A DNA stretch of 17,263 bases from Anaerolineales bacterium UBA3001 (GTDB lineage: Bacteria > Chloroflexota > Anaerolineae > Anaerolineales > UBA11657), in contig DDZT01000021.1 in NCBI GenBank assembly GCA_002346435.1, forward strand, positions 1-17,263. Reading direction: 5' to 3'. This document shows, piece after piece, positions 1 through 7,682 of this stretch (position 1 is its first letter; the number at the start of each line of letters is the position of its first letter). The notes below the pieces were generated by a model. It had not been told where the DNA came from and did no database searches. It worked only from the letters and a program-made list of their open reading frames with translations. Position numbers and translations under genes: made by a program.

Positions 1-766
1 CCTCTCCTGCAATAGATACTTGAGGATCATCATTTCCCAAGACGCTAACTTCTATTTCACGGGCATCTACACCTTCTTCTATCACAATCCTTCTATCCCA
101 TTTACTAGCTTCATCAAGACCAGATTTTAATTCCGCAATGTTATTAGCCTTTGTTATACCTACTGAAGAACCCAAATTTGCTGGCTTAATAAACACTGGC
201 AAATTCAATTGTTTTATTATCCGATCAATCATAATTCTAGTGTCACTATGATACTCGCTACGATTAACAGTTATAGAAGGCAAAACTGGCAGACCAACGC
301 TATCCATGACAGACTTAAACACCCCTTTATCCATGCCCACCGATGAACCAACAATTCCAGAGCCTACATAGGGTATGTCAGCAAGCTCGAAAAGTCCTTG
401 GACAGCTCCATCCTCACCAAATGAACCATGGAGCACTGGAAAAACAATATCCAAATCTTCGGCTTTTTTTATATGCATAGTCTCATCATTACTGTTTCGA
501 GATATTTGTATAAGCGAGTTGTTCACAGGATCTATGAGCAAAATAGTATCTGGACATTGATGTATTGCCTCGCCTCCCTCTTCTAAAGCAGCAAGTGGAT
601 TCTCTCCTCCGATCCATCTGCCATTCTTGGTTATACCAATTAGAGTTACTGCATACTTTTCGCGGTCAATTGCTTGGAGTACAGATCTTGCAGACCTCAA
701 AGAGACCTCATGTTCTCCCGATCTACCTCCAAATAATATGCCTATGCGCATCTTTTTTATGCTCAT
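1..766 (-). CDS. ddl: D-alanine--D-alanine ligase, 3' end cut by window edge
   Basis: Cytoplasmic ATP-grasp ligase that joins two D-alanines; MurF uses the dipeptide to finish the UDP-MurNAc-pentapeptide. I translated this frame by hand: about 255 codons are present and the frame is still open at base 1, so the C-terminal part is missing. Visible signatures are GGRSGEHEVS near the N-terminus (residues ~13-22), LHGSFGEDGAVQG (~113-125), KPANLGSSVG (ATP-grasp loop) and EGVDAREIEVSVLG, all typical of Ddl. The first ATG is at 766, 16 nt after the murC-murB stop; a second ATG at 751 (start of MRIGILFGG) is equally possible because neither has a strong Shine-Dalgarno. It is the last visible gene of the dcw cluster; in other bacteria ftsQ, ftsA and ftsZ often follow. 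Identification is secure; only the start is uncertain. Confidence 0.93.
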   Translation of the reverse strand, partial: MSIKKMRIGILFGGRSGEHEVSLRSARSVLQAIDREKYAVTLIGITKNGRWIGGENPLAALEEGGEAIHQCPDTILLIDPVNNSLIQISRNSNDETMHIKKAEDLDIVFPVLHGSFGEDGAVQGLFELADIPYVGSGIVGSSVGMDKGVFKSVMDSVGLPVLPSITVNRSEYHSDTRIMIDRIIKQLNLPVFIKPANLGSSVGITKANNIAELKSGLDEASKWDRRIVIEEGVDAREIEVSVLGNDDPQVSIAGE

Positions 767-782
767 CAATCAAAATATGGCC

Positions 783-3086
783 CTATAGCCATTCACCTAC
801 TAATTGTATTTCTAAATCCAAATCAACATCGAACAATTTGCGAACAGTGTGACGTGCTTTGTTAATCAATCCTAAAACATCTACAGCACTAGCTCCTCCC
901 AAATTAATGAAAAAGTTAGCATGCACTGTAGAGATCTCCGCCTTTCCCAATCGCAAACCTTTTAAACCAGCATCTTCAATCAATCGACCCGCATAATCTC
1001 CAGGAGGATTCTTAAACATAGAACCAATGCTTGCACCTGGCGGTTGAGTTTGACGTCTATGCTGAATAAACCGTGATGCATATGATCTAAGTGTATTAGT
1101 ATCAACTAGGTCAAGTACAAACTCAGCTCGCAACATTACTAAATCATCCTCACTAGTTTTCAGATTGCTAGAACGATAACTTAAACCTAGTTCAGGCAAT
1201 GTCCAACTCTTTGTCCCTTTCCCGCGTTGCAAGATATCAGCCAAAAGTATATTCGTGGATATGTCACTACCATGAGCACCCGCATTACCTACTACTGCTC
1301 CCCCTACAGTTCCAGGCACAGAAACTGCCCATTCCAGTCCGCCTGCACCACGATTTATACACATACGAGCTAATGGCGCCAACATCATTCCGGATCCCAC
1401 ATTGATATGCATCTTAGATTTTTCTTGTTCAAAAGCCACACTTCTGGCAAGATTATGAACTACTAATCCTCGAACTCCTTGATCTGAGACAAGCAAATTA
1501 GAACCGGAACCGAATACAAATACGGGTATTCCTGCTTGCCAACCTGTCTGAACTGCAGTAGAAAGTTCATCTACTGATCTAGCCTGTATGAAATAATCAG
1601 CTGGTCCCCCTATTCTCGCAGAGGTGTAAGATGCCATTGACTCGTTTTTTTTAATTTTTTCTCCCAATCCTCCAAAAAGCGAATCTATAGCATCACTACG
1701 CTTAGAATTTCTTGAACGAAGCATATTTAGAACATGGTCACCAACCTTGTAACCATCACCTGCGCTCATGGTAATAAGTACGTCTCCCGAATGCATCTTT
1801 GAAGCAATAAATCTGGCTGCTTCATTACTATCACCAACATAATGTGCATCTGAATGATCCATCAATTCAAGTATGTTTTTCGCTGAAATAGTTCTATCAT
1901 CTTTCTCTCGCGAAGCAAATATGTCTGTTATGACCACATGATCCGCATCGTAAAAACTAGACGCTATTTCCGACGTCAAAGCATGAGTTCGCGAGTAAGT
2001 GTGAGGCTGAAACAAAGCCCACAATTTCTGGTTAGGAAAGTGTAAGCGTGCTGCACCAAGTGTTGCTTGAATTGCCATCGGATGATGTGCATAGTCATCT
2101 ACAACGGTAATACCTGCACTTTTCCCCTTAATTTCAAAACGCCGTTTTACTCCTCTGAATTCACGTACAGAAGTTAAGATATTTTCTATACTTAAGTCAT
2201 AAAAATCGACTGCTGCTATAGCAGCTAGAACATTCATGACATTATGTTTACCTACTAGACGAGTATCTACATTGGCAACATACTGTTTGCGAGCATTCAC
2301 CAAAGAAAAACTACAGCCTCCATCACTATTCACTCGTATATCTTCACCTTTCCAATCAGCATCGTTTTGAAGTGCATACGTAACCACAGGAATACCAGAC
2401 TCTTTGGCTTGATCACCCAATTTACGGGCCAGTATGTCATCTTTATTTATGATAAGTCGACCTTCCAATGGCGTTAACATTACAAACTCCCTAAACGCAG
2501 CCTCCATATCGCTAAAAGTACTGTAACAATCTGGGTGATCATAATCTACACTAGTCACAATACTAACTGTAGGCGACAAACCCAAGAACATTCGATCATA
2601 TTCATCCGCTTCCACGATAAATGGTTCGCCTACATCATAATTTGCATTTGTATCTAGGCCATTGACTATCCCGCCTACTATAAAGCTAGGATTTAAACCA
2701 TTTTCAAGCAAACAAAATGAAATAAGTGCTGTAGTTGTTGTCTTACCATGACTTCCTGCTATGGCGCATCCTAACTTGCTTTTCATCAAATTGCCAAGTA
2801 CATCTTGACGTCTCAACACTTTTATATTGCTCGCAGCAGCTGCAACCAACTCAGGGTTTGTCGATGGCACAGCAGACGAAGCTATTACCACATCAGCACC
2901 CAAAATATTAGTAGCTTGATGACCGATATGAACTAAAACTCCGACGGACTGTAATTTTTCAGTTGCTTCTGATTCAGAAAGATCGGAGCCACTAACAACA
3001 TGTCCTCTTTCATGCAATACCATAGCAATTGCAGATAATCCAGCACCCCCAATACCTATAAAATGAACATGTTGATTCAATAACAT
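783..3086 (-). CDS. murC-murB: MurC-MurB fusion: UDP-MurNAc--L-alanine ligase / UDP-GlcNAc-enolpyruvate reductase
   Basis: One continuous frame of 767 codons from the ATG at 3086 (a TTG two codons earlier at 3092 would create an ATGA-like overlap). The N-terminal ~455 residues are MurC: dinucleotide-type GIGGAGLS (~11-18), ATP P-loop GSHGKTTTT (~111-119), EADEYD (~159-164) and a C-terminal DDYAHHP (~330-336), which adds L-Ala to UDP-MurNAc. After a Lys/Glu-rich linker (~458-485) comes MurB: IGGPADY, the FAD-binding FGSGSNLLVSD (~526-536), SVPGTVGGAV, YRSSNLK with the substrate Arg, and GSMFKNP holding the catalytic Ser (~689), ending in LEIQLVGEW with the expected acid residue. MurB makes UDP-MurNAc, the substrate of MurC, so the fusion joins consecutive steps. 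The two genes are separate in most bacteria. The linker is coded by A6 and A8 runs including an in-phase A_AAA_AAC heptamer, so slippage or a base-count error there should be considered. Confidence 0.93.
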   Translation of the reverse strand: MLLNQHVHFIGIGGAGLSAIAMVLHERGHVVSGSDLSESEATEKLQSVGVLVHIGHQATNILGADVVIASSAVPSTNPELVAAAASNIKVLRRQDVLGNLMKSKLGCAIAGSHGKTTTTALISFCLLENGLNPSFIVGGIVNGLDTNANYDVGEPFIVEADEYDRMFLGLSPTVSIVTSVDYDHPDCYSTFSDMEAAFREFVMLTPLEGRLIINKDDILARKLGDQAKESGIPVVTYALQNDADWKGEDIRVNSDGGCSFSLVNARKQYVANVDTRLVGKHNVMNVLAAIAAVDFYDLSIENILTSVREFRGVKRRFEIKGKSAGITVVDDYAHHPMAIQATLGAARLHFPNQKLWALFQPHTYSRTHALTSEIASSFYDADHVVITDIFASREKDDRTISAKNILELMDHSDAHYVGDSNEAARFIASKMHSGDVLITMSAGDGYKVGDHVLNMLRSRNSKRSDAIDSLFGGLGEKIKKNESMASYTSARIGGPADYFIQARSVDELSTAVQTGWQAGIPVFVFGSGSNLLVSDQGVRGLVVHNLARSVAFEQEKSKMHINVGSGMMLAPLARMCINRGAGGLEWAVSVPGTVGGAVVGNAGAHGSDISTNILLADILQRGKGTKSWTLPELGLSYRSSNLKTSEDDLVMLRAEFVLDLVDTNTLRSYASRFIQHRRQTQPPGASIGSMFKNPPGDYAGRLIEDAGLKGLRLGKAEISTVHANFFINLGGASAVDVLGLINKARHTVRKLFDVDLDLEIQLVGEWL
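1644..1650 (-). other. Slippery heptamer A_AAA_AAC in the MurC-MurB linker
   Basis: On the coding strand the linker reads GAA AAA ATT AAA AAA AAC GAG, so an A_AAA_AAC heptamer sits in the zero-frame phase needed for classical -1 slippage. Shifting -1 here meets TGA 16 codons later and would release MurC alone with a short tail. An ATG (the start of MASYT) follows within three codons and could restart MurB. The pattern is visible directly; frameshifting is inference, and a homopolymer sequencing error is an alternative. Confidence 0.4.
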
Positions 3087-3088
3087 AA

Positions 3089-3610
3089 TCAAATAAATAC
3101 CACTACAATAAAGATGAATGCAATACCCAAGCCGAAATATATATAAGGTGGACCTACAAGCTCTGGTGGCATGTAATCCAACATATCCATCACACTATTA
3201 GCTTCTGGTGGAAATATGCCTGCAACTGGATAACCAGTTACGTGCAAATAATGCCATATTGTTCCTATAAGTAGGTATCCATTAATAACACCTAGAAACA
3301 ACCCTAGCAACATGTCTTCAAGGCGCTCACGACGAGCTTTATCAGCAAACAAAGTAGCTACTACCGGTGTCGAATAACCAAAAAATGCGAGAATAAAAAC
3401 AAATCCGGATCTCACTGAAAATTGTGTCAATGCAGTTTGTGATATCAAAGCCGATTGCACACCCGGAACATATTTCATGAGAATGGCATCCAAAAATAAG
3501 GCTAGAAATAAACTGAACAAAACTAGTATTTCCTTTGCCCAACCTCTAAGGGCACCTATTACTCCAAACAGCAAAAGATACATCCAGAACAAAACAGACA
3601 ATGAAATCAT
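3089..3610 (-). CDS. CvpA-like integral membrane protein
   Basis: A 173-residue protein with about four membrane segments: ~4-20, ~28-45, ~70-90 and ~103-118, plus a very hydrophobic C-terminal stretch (~156-173). The first part, GALRGWAKEILVLFSLFLAL, and RLEDMLLGLFLGVINGYLL (~96-114) match the general pattern of the CvpA/colicin V production family: a Gly-rich first helix followed by R/K-E, then a conserved G-x-x-x-G-xxN helix. Its start overlaps the murG stop by an ATGA (3607-3610), and murC-murB begins 2 nt after its stop, so it is embedded in the operon and probably co-translated. CvpA proteins have been linked to envelope processes in other bacteria, but the function is not settled. The family call is by pattern only; a role in wall synthesis or division here is inferred from position. 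Confidence 0.65.
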   Translation of the reverse strand: MISLSVLFWMYLLLFGVIGALRGWAKEILVLFSLFLALFLDAILMKYVPGVQSALISQTALTQFSVRSGFVFILAFFGYSTPVVATLFADKARRERLEDMLLGLFLGVINGYLLIGTIWHYLHVTGYPVAGIFPPEANSVMDMLDYMPPELVGPPYIYFGLGIAFIFIVVVFI

Positions 3611-4737
3611 CTAGATGCCTCTGATGCCATAGAGATTATCTCTTCCGCAATTCTCTCAGAGCCTTCTGTCTTCGATAAACCTTTTGCTTTCTTGCTCATA
3701 TCGTTTAGTTCGGATATGTTATCCACCAATCCTGTTACCATATGTGTCAAATCGCTCATGAGGTCTTTATCTTCAATACATATTGCTGCACCCGCATTAC
3801 TAAGTAATTGTGCGTTTGAGTACTGATAACGCCAAGAATAAGGATAAGGCACCAATATTGCCGGCAAACCAAAAGCAGGAAATTCTCCGAGACATGAAGC
3901 ACCTGAACGCGCAACCACCAAATCAGCTGCGCGAAGCGCTAGTCCCATATCTTCATATATGTAAGGGAAAATTCTATAATTTGATTTTGTTTCTAAATGA
4001 AAACCACTCCATGCAGTTTGCACTTCGCTCCACCCCAGCTTTCCAGTTATATGGATAACTTGCACTCCTTTATCTACCCATTCATTAACAGAATTGACAA
4101 CTGCCTTATTAATACTACGAGCTCCTAAACTTCCACCTACAACCAATATTGTCTTACGCGAACAATTTATTCCAAAATGTTGCCTAGCTTTGGTAGTAGA
4201 AACTTGAATATCACGCAACAATTTTGGTCTCAATGGATATCCTGTAACTATAGTTTCATTTTTCTTAAAATCGAAAAATTGCCGTGAAGTTTCCGCAGTT
4301 ATCAATACACGTTTAGCAATCCTAGCAATCACGCGCACTGCAAGCCCTGGCTCCACATCAGGCAAGTAAATAGCAACGGGTATTCTACGCAGCCATCCAC
4401 AGAGCACCACTGGAATAGCTGTATAACCTCCTGTAACAAAAATAGCGGTTGGTTTAAAGTTAGACATCAAAGGCCAAGCTTGCATTGTACCTATCATAAC
4501 CTTCCACAATCCTTTACAAATTCCGGCAAATCCTCTACCCACTACACCACCCGAATAAATTATCTCTATATCAATACCAGCCTTATTAACAATGTCTACC
4601 TCAATTCCACCTACTGAGCCAATCCACAGTAGATTCAAGTCACCGCTAGTCAAACGGAACTCGCGTAGACTAGCGACGGCTGCCATTGCTGGGTAGACGT
4701 GCCCGCCTGTTCCACCAGCGCAAATCAATAATCGCAC
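3607..4737 (-). CDS. murG: MurG, lipid I to lipid II GlcNAc transferase
   Basis: Peripheral membrane GT28 glycosyltransferase that transfers GlcNAc from UDP-GlcNAc to lipid I on the cytoplasmic face. The N-terminal Rossmann domain opens with GGTGGHVYPA (residues ~8-17); FVTGGYTAIP follows at ~100; the C-terminal donor domain shows GGSLGA (~201-206) and the signature RSGASCLGEFPAFGLPAILV (~277-296) leading into a PYPYSWRYQYSNA loop. The usual start context (x-LLICAGGTGGH) and an AGGGAG Shine-Dalgarno about 5 nt upstream favour the GTG at 4737; an in-frame ATG at 4770 would add 11 non-homologous residues. The start lies inside ftsW, giving an overlap of 68 bp, long for a coupled pair. Length of about 376 aa is normal. 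The next gene starts by ATGA overlap. Confidence 0.95.
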   Translation of the reverse strand: MRLLICAGGTGGHVYPAMAAVASLREFRLTSGDLNLLWIGSVGGIEVDIVNKAGIDIEIIYSGGVVGRGFAGICKGLWKVMIGTMQAWPLMSNFKPTAIFVTGGYTAIPVVLCGWLRRIPVAIYLPDVEPGLAVRVIARIAKRVLITAETSRQFFDFKKNETIVTGYPLRPKLLRDIQVSTTKARQHFGINCSRKTILVVGGSLGARSINKAVVNSVNEWVDKGVQVIHITGKLGWSEVQTAWSGFHLETKSNYRIFPYIYEDMGLALRAADLVVARSGASCLGEFPAFGLPAILVPYPYSWRYQYSNAQLLSNAGAAICIEDKDLMSDLTHMVTGLVDNISELNDMSKKAKGLSKTEGSERIAEEIISMASEASR

Positions 4738-5887
4738 GGCTCTCCCTGTCCGGTCTAATTTCCAAATCATATCTAGAAATACTCATCAAAATTCCGACAC
4801 CAGTTAAAGTCACAACTAGTGAAGAACCCCCATAGCTAATAAGTGGTAAGGCATTTCCAGCGAAGGGTAATACTCCTAATATGACTCCTATGTTGACTAT
4901 AACCTCGATAGCAATCCAACCCGTCAGTCCACCTGCTAACAGTTTGCCAAAAGAATCTTGTACTCGTACAGCAATCAACACTCCACGCCAACAAAGCACT
5001 ACAAACAGCACAACTACGATTAGACTACCTATAAGACCAAGCTCCTCACCTATTACGGCAAAGACGCTATCTGTATGAGGTACAGGCAAATATGAAAATT
5101 TTCCTGCACTTTTCCCTAAACCTACCCCAAAAATTCCACCATCAACAAAAGCAACAATAGCCTGGCGAACATGCCAGGAACCCTCAGTGATATCGCGCAG
5201 TCCAGCCAAATATTCTGCAATTCTTTGCTGCCCTGTAGGATAAAAATTTATCACTAGATATCCTACAGATAATGCAATCACTAATGCTCCGGCAAGATGT
5301 ACTATTGCTGCCCCGGCAAGAAAAAGCATCAGTACAGCAATGACAATCACAGTAGCCGCAGCACTAATATCAGGTTGTAAAATTATTAATGTAGCAACAA
5401 TACCTACCAAAATTGCAAACGGAGCAATTCCGTTCCAAAAATCCTTTAATTTGTCCTGCTTGGAAGACATCCATACAGCCAAATACAATATAGTCACCAG
5501 TTTTGCTAACTCTGAAGGCTGATAAGACCCTGCAACCAAACCTCGGTCAGTACCAATAATCAGAACCAAAACTAATACAATAATAGTGCCCATCCCCATA
5601 CCTATAGCTACTATTGGAATACGTAGATTGCGATAATCTAAAAGAGCACAACATACTAGTGCTCCTATGCCAAACAATAAATGCCACAAATGTTTGTTTA
5701 ACATTACAAAACGTGAACCATGCCAATTGTATGACAAATCAAAAGTCGTAGAAAATACCATCATGATGCCAAATACTAACAATATTGCCGTCATCATAGC
5801 TAATATCCAGTCAACCTGAGTAGTTCTTCCCTTTATTCTGCCTTGTTGAGATTGAACAGTTTGTTCAGATGTTCCGGTAGCTATCAT
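4670..5887 (-). CDS. ftsW: FtsW, septal SEDS peptidoglycan polymerase
   Basis: Polytopic membrane SEDS protein that polymerises lipid II at the septum with its partner class B PBP (the ftsI product in this cluster). About ten hydrophobic segments follow a short cytoplasmic N-terminus of ~25 residues. Family motifs are GSYQPSELAKL (~residues 120-130), a periplasmic loop with GGIFGVGLGKS and the nearby PVPHTDSVFAVIGEELG, and PFAGNALPLISYGGSS in the C-terminal part. The start chosen is the ATG at 5887, which overlaps the murD stop as ATGA; a longer reading from 5962 would lie inside murD and add an Arg-rich stretch not expected in the family. About 405 aa, a normal length. The C-terminal tail of some 25 residues (DLRWWNRRARLPSNGSRR end) is Arg-rich and is coded by the stretch that also codes the start of murG. 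Confidence 0.95.
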   Translation of the reverse strand: MIATGTSEQTVQSQQGRIKGRTTQVDWILAMMTAILLVFGIMMVFSTTFDLSYNWHGSRFVMLNKHLWHLLFGIGALVCCALLDYRNLRIPIVAIGMGMGTIIVLVLVLIIGTDRGLVAGSYQPSELAKLVTILYLAVWMSSKQDKLKDFWNGIAPFAILVGIVATLIILQPDISAAATVIVIAVLMLFLAGAAIVHLAGALVIALSVGYLVINFYPTGQQRIAEYLAGLRDITEGSWHVRQAIVAFVDGGIFGVGLGKSAGKFSYLPVPHTDSVFAVIGEELGLIGSLIVVVLFVVLCWRGVLIAVRVQDSFGKLLAGGLTGWIAIEVIVNIGVILGVLPFAGNALPLISYGGSSLVVTLTGVGILMSISRYDLEIRPDRESRAIIDLRWWNRRARLPSNGSRR

Positions 5888-7380
5888 GATAAATTCACCA
5901 CTAATTCTCTGTAACACTCTCCGCGCTCTGTAGCGTCTGAAAATTGATCGTAACTTGTACATCCAGGAGCCAATAACACTACATCTCCAGGATCAGAAAG
6001 AGTATAGGCAGCTTCAACTGCTTGCTCAATCCCGATGGTTTCTAGCAAATTAGCAACCACAGGAATAGGATCAGGGTCCGCTGCTTCCCCGGCAGTCGAC
6101 TCTTTTACAAGTCTTTCAGACCCTGATCCCTCATCCGCAAATTGAACAAAACCTCGCTCGCCAAATGGAATACCCGTCTCTAACTTAGACTTGGACCAGG
6201 CATTTTCTAGCTCCCTTTTTATCAATGGTGCCGCTTCTCCAAATAAGATAATATTCTTTACTCCAGATTGCACTTCTCTTGCAAGAAGATGCCAAGGTAA
6301 TTTTTTGTCCTGACCACCAAGCAAAAGAATTACAGGGTCTTCAAAAGCATTAAGTGCCGCAATAGTCCGATCAGGTGTTGTCGCCATCGTATCGTTTACC
6401 CAGCGAACTCCGTTGACTTCAGTTATTATTTCCATTCTATGAGGCACTCCATCAAAATCGCATATTCCAGCTTGGATAGCATCAATTCCAATTCCAGAAG
6501 CAGCTGCCAAAGCACTTGCTGCTATAACATTCATCAAATTATGCGCACCTAACAAACTTACTTCCTCACATGACATTATTAAATTTGTAACTCCGTTGCT
6601 ACGCAGCATAATTTGTTCGTTTTCAATAAAGCATCCATCATCAAAGTTTGCATCCGAATTCATACTGAATCCCCAACAATGACCGCGTACTCGATTACGC
6701 ATTTGCCGAGTAATTTCATTGTCCCAACCCAAAACTGCTACATCATCTGATTGCTGCGCGTCTAAGATCTGTTCCTTGGCCATCACGTATTCCTGCATAT
6801 TTGAATGCCTATCTAAATGATTAGGCGACACATTCAGTACACCAGCTATATTAGGACTGGATGTCATAATTGCCAATTGAAAACTGGAAAGCTCCATTAT
6901 TGCGATGTCTTGATCAGTCATTTGATGTATATCAAGCAATAAAGGATTACCAACATTTCCACCAACCCACACATTCTTGTAACTTTGTGAAGCCGCAATT
7001 ATTTTTCCCGTAAGTAGTGTAGTCGTTGTTTTACCTGACGAACCAGTAATACCCACAACTTTGCAGGGCAATTGCTCTAATACAAGCTGTGAATCATTAG
7101 ATAGAGGTATATCCTTTGCGCGCGCCTCCTGCAACAACGGTATATCCAGTGGCACTCCCCCTGACACAAATATGATATCTACATCATCGAGAAGCGAAAG
7201 GGGATGTTCTCCGAGCACGAAATCAATGGCATAAGAACTCAAATCTTGAATTGGTGTCGCAAGATCTTCTGCACTTCGTAAATCCGTGACTATAACGTTG
7301 GTATCTAAAGATACTAGATGCTTGATTACAGCCATGCCTTGCCTAGCAAGACCTATAACAAGTGCAGTTTGACCAATCAT
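5884..7380 (-). CDS. murD: MurD, UDP-MurNAc-L-Ala--D-glutamate ligase (with insertion)
   Basis: Cytoplasmic Mur ligase that adds D-Glu to UDP-MurNAc-L-Ala. Seen in order: an N-terminal Rossmann-like domain (ALVIGLARQGMAV), P-loop GITGSSGKTTTT (~110-121), NVSPNHLDRH (~183-192), WVNDTMATTPDRTIAAL (~327-343), LLLGGQDKK (~352-360) and the C-terminal LLAPGCTSYDQF (~469-480). At 498 aa it is roughly 50-60 residues longer than E. coli MurD. Most of the excess sits between ELENA and TIGIEQAV (~395-447), in the C-terminal domain just before the LLSPA-type motif; this stretch is acidic and Gly/Ser/Pro-rich and holds an 11-bp inverted repeat (separate entry). A GGGAGG/AAAGGA Shine-Dalgarno region precedes the ATG at 7380. 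The stop overlaps the ftsW start by ATGA. All catalytic motifs are intact, so the enzyme is probably active. Confidence 0.95.
   Translation of the reverse strand: MIGQTALVIGLARQGMAVIKHLVSLDTNVIVTDLRSAEDLATPIQDLSSYAIDFVLGEHPLSLLDDVDIIFVSGGVPLDIPLLQEARAKDIPLSNDSQLVLEQLPCKVVGITGSSGKTTTTLLTGKIIAASQSYKNVWVGGNVGNPLLLDIHQMTDQDIAIMELSSFQLAIMTSSPNIAGVLNVSPNHLDRHSNMQEYVMAKEQILDAQQSDDVAVLGWDNEITRQMRNRVRGHCWGFSMNSDANFDDGCFIENEQIMLRSNGVTNLIMSCEEVSLLGAHNLMNVIAASALAAASGIGIDAIQAGICDFDGVPHRMEIITEVNGVRWVNDTMATTPDRTIAALNAFEDPVILLLGGQDKKLPWHLLAREVQSGVKNIILFGEAAPLIKRELENAWSKSKLETGIPFGERGFVQFADEGSGSERLVKESTAGEAADPDPIPVVANLLETIGIEQAVEAAYTLSDPGDVVLLAPGCTSYDQFSDATERGECYRELVVNLS
6068..6129. repeat. 62-bp palindromic unit inside murD
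   Basis: Perfect 11-bp inverted repeat: GGATCAGGGTC at 6068-6078 and GACCCTGATCC at 6119-6129, separated by 40 nt. The interior can form two smaller hairpins (CTGC/GCAG at 6081-6094 and GACT/AGTC around 6098-6113), giving a three-way junction. In protein terms the arms encode GSGS and DPDP (residues ~418-438), inside the region where MurD is longer than usual. It is more GC-rich than its surroundings. It looks like an in-frame palindromic insertion, but an 11-bp repeat at this spacing could occur by chance about once in a few windows of this size. Confidence 0.45.
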
Positions 7381-7407
7381 GCTAATCCTTTACCTCCCAT
7401 GACAGTG

Positions 7408-7662
7408 TCAATTATTAGGCTTATATTCTTGTATACTATCTGATGCAATTCCAACCCAAAAGTGATTAGGAAGTACATTAGCAGCAGTTTTAACTGATAC
7501 TCCCTGAGGAGGGCCACAATCTTCAATCATCGTATCAGGATGCATGTAACACACAGTAGGTTGATCACCAAAACGCTTCTCATAATGACTCACTGCATTG
7601 TTAATTTTTTCTTTCAATGATCTCTTTTCACCATCGTCAAACCATAATAATCCTATTTCCAT
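7408..7662 (-). CDS. Small conserved-looking protein of unknown function between mraY and murD
   Basis: An 84-residue soluble protein with a very good Shine-Dalgarno (AGGAGG, 5 nt before the ATG), so translation is likely. It starts MEIGLLWFDDGEKRSLKEKI, continues with an amphipathic segment AVSHYEKRFGDQP, then TVCYMHPD, a Gly/Pro turn (DCGPPQGV) and NVLPNHFWVGI near the end. I have the impression that small proteins with the same outline (WFDD, YxxRFG, C-hPxxL, LPxHFWVG) are widespread in Chloroflexota, but this is memory, not a search. No membrane segment or known catalytic motif. It lies 20 nt after the mraY stop and 27 nt before murD, so it is co-transcribed with the lipid-precursor genes. 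Function unknown; a role linked to wall synthesis is inferred from position only. Confidence 0.75.
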   Translation of the reverse strand: MEIGLLWFDDGEKRSLKEKINNAVSHYEKRFGDQPTVCYMHPDTMIEDCGPPQGVSVKTAANVLPNHFWVGIASDSIQEYKPNN

Positions 7663-7682
7663 AGTAACCTCCTATTTGTATA

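Noticed and set aside
5884..5962. Longer FtsW N-terminus beginning at 5962
   Set aside because: It would overlap murD by 79 bp and add an Arg-rich segment; the ATG at 5887 in an ATGA overlap fits the operon pattern.
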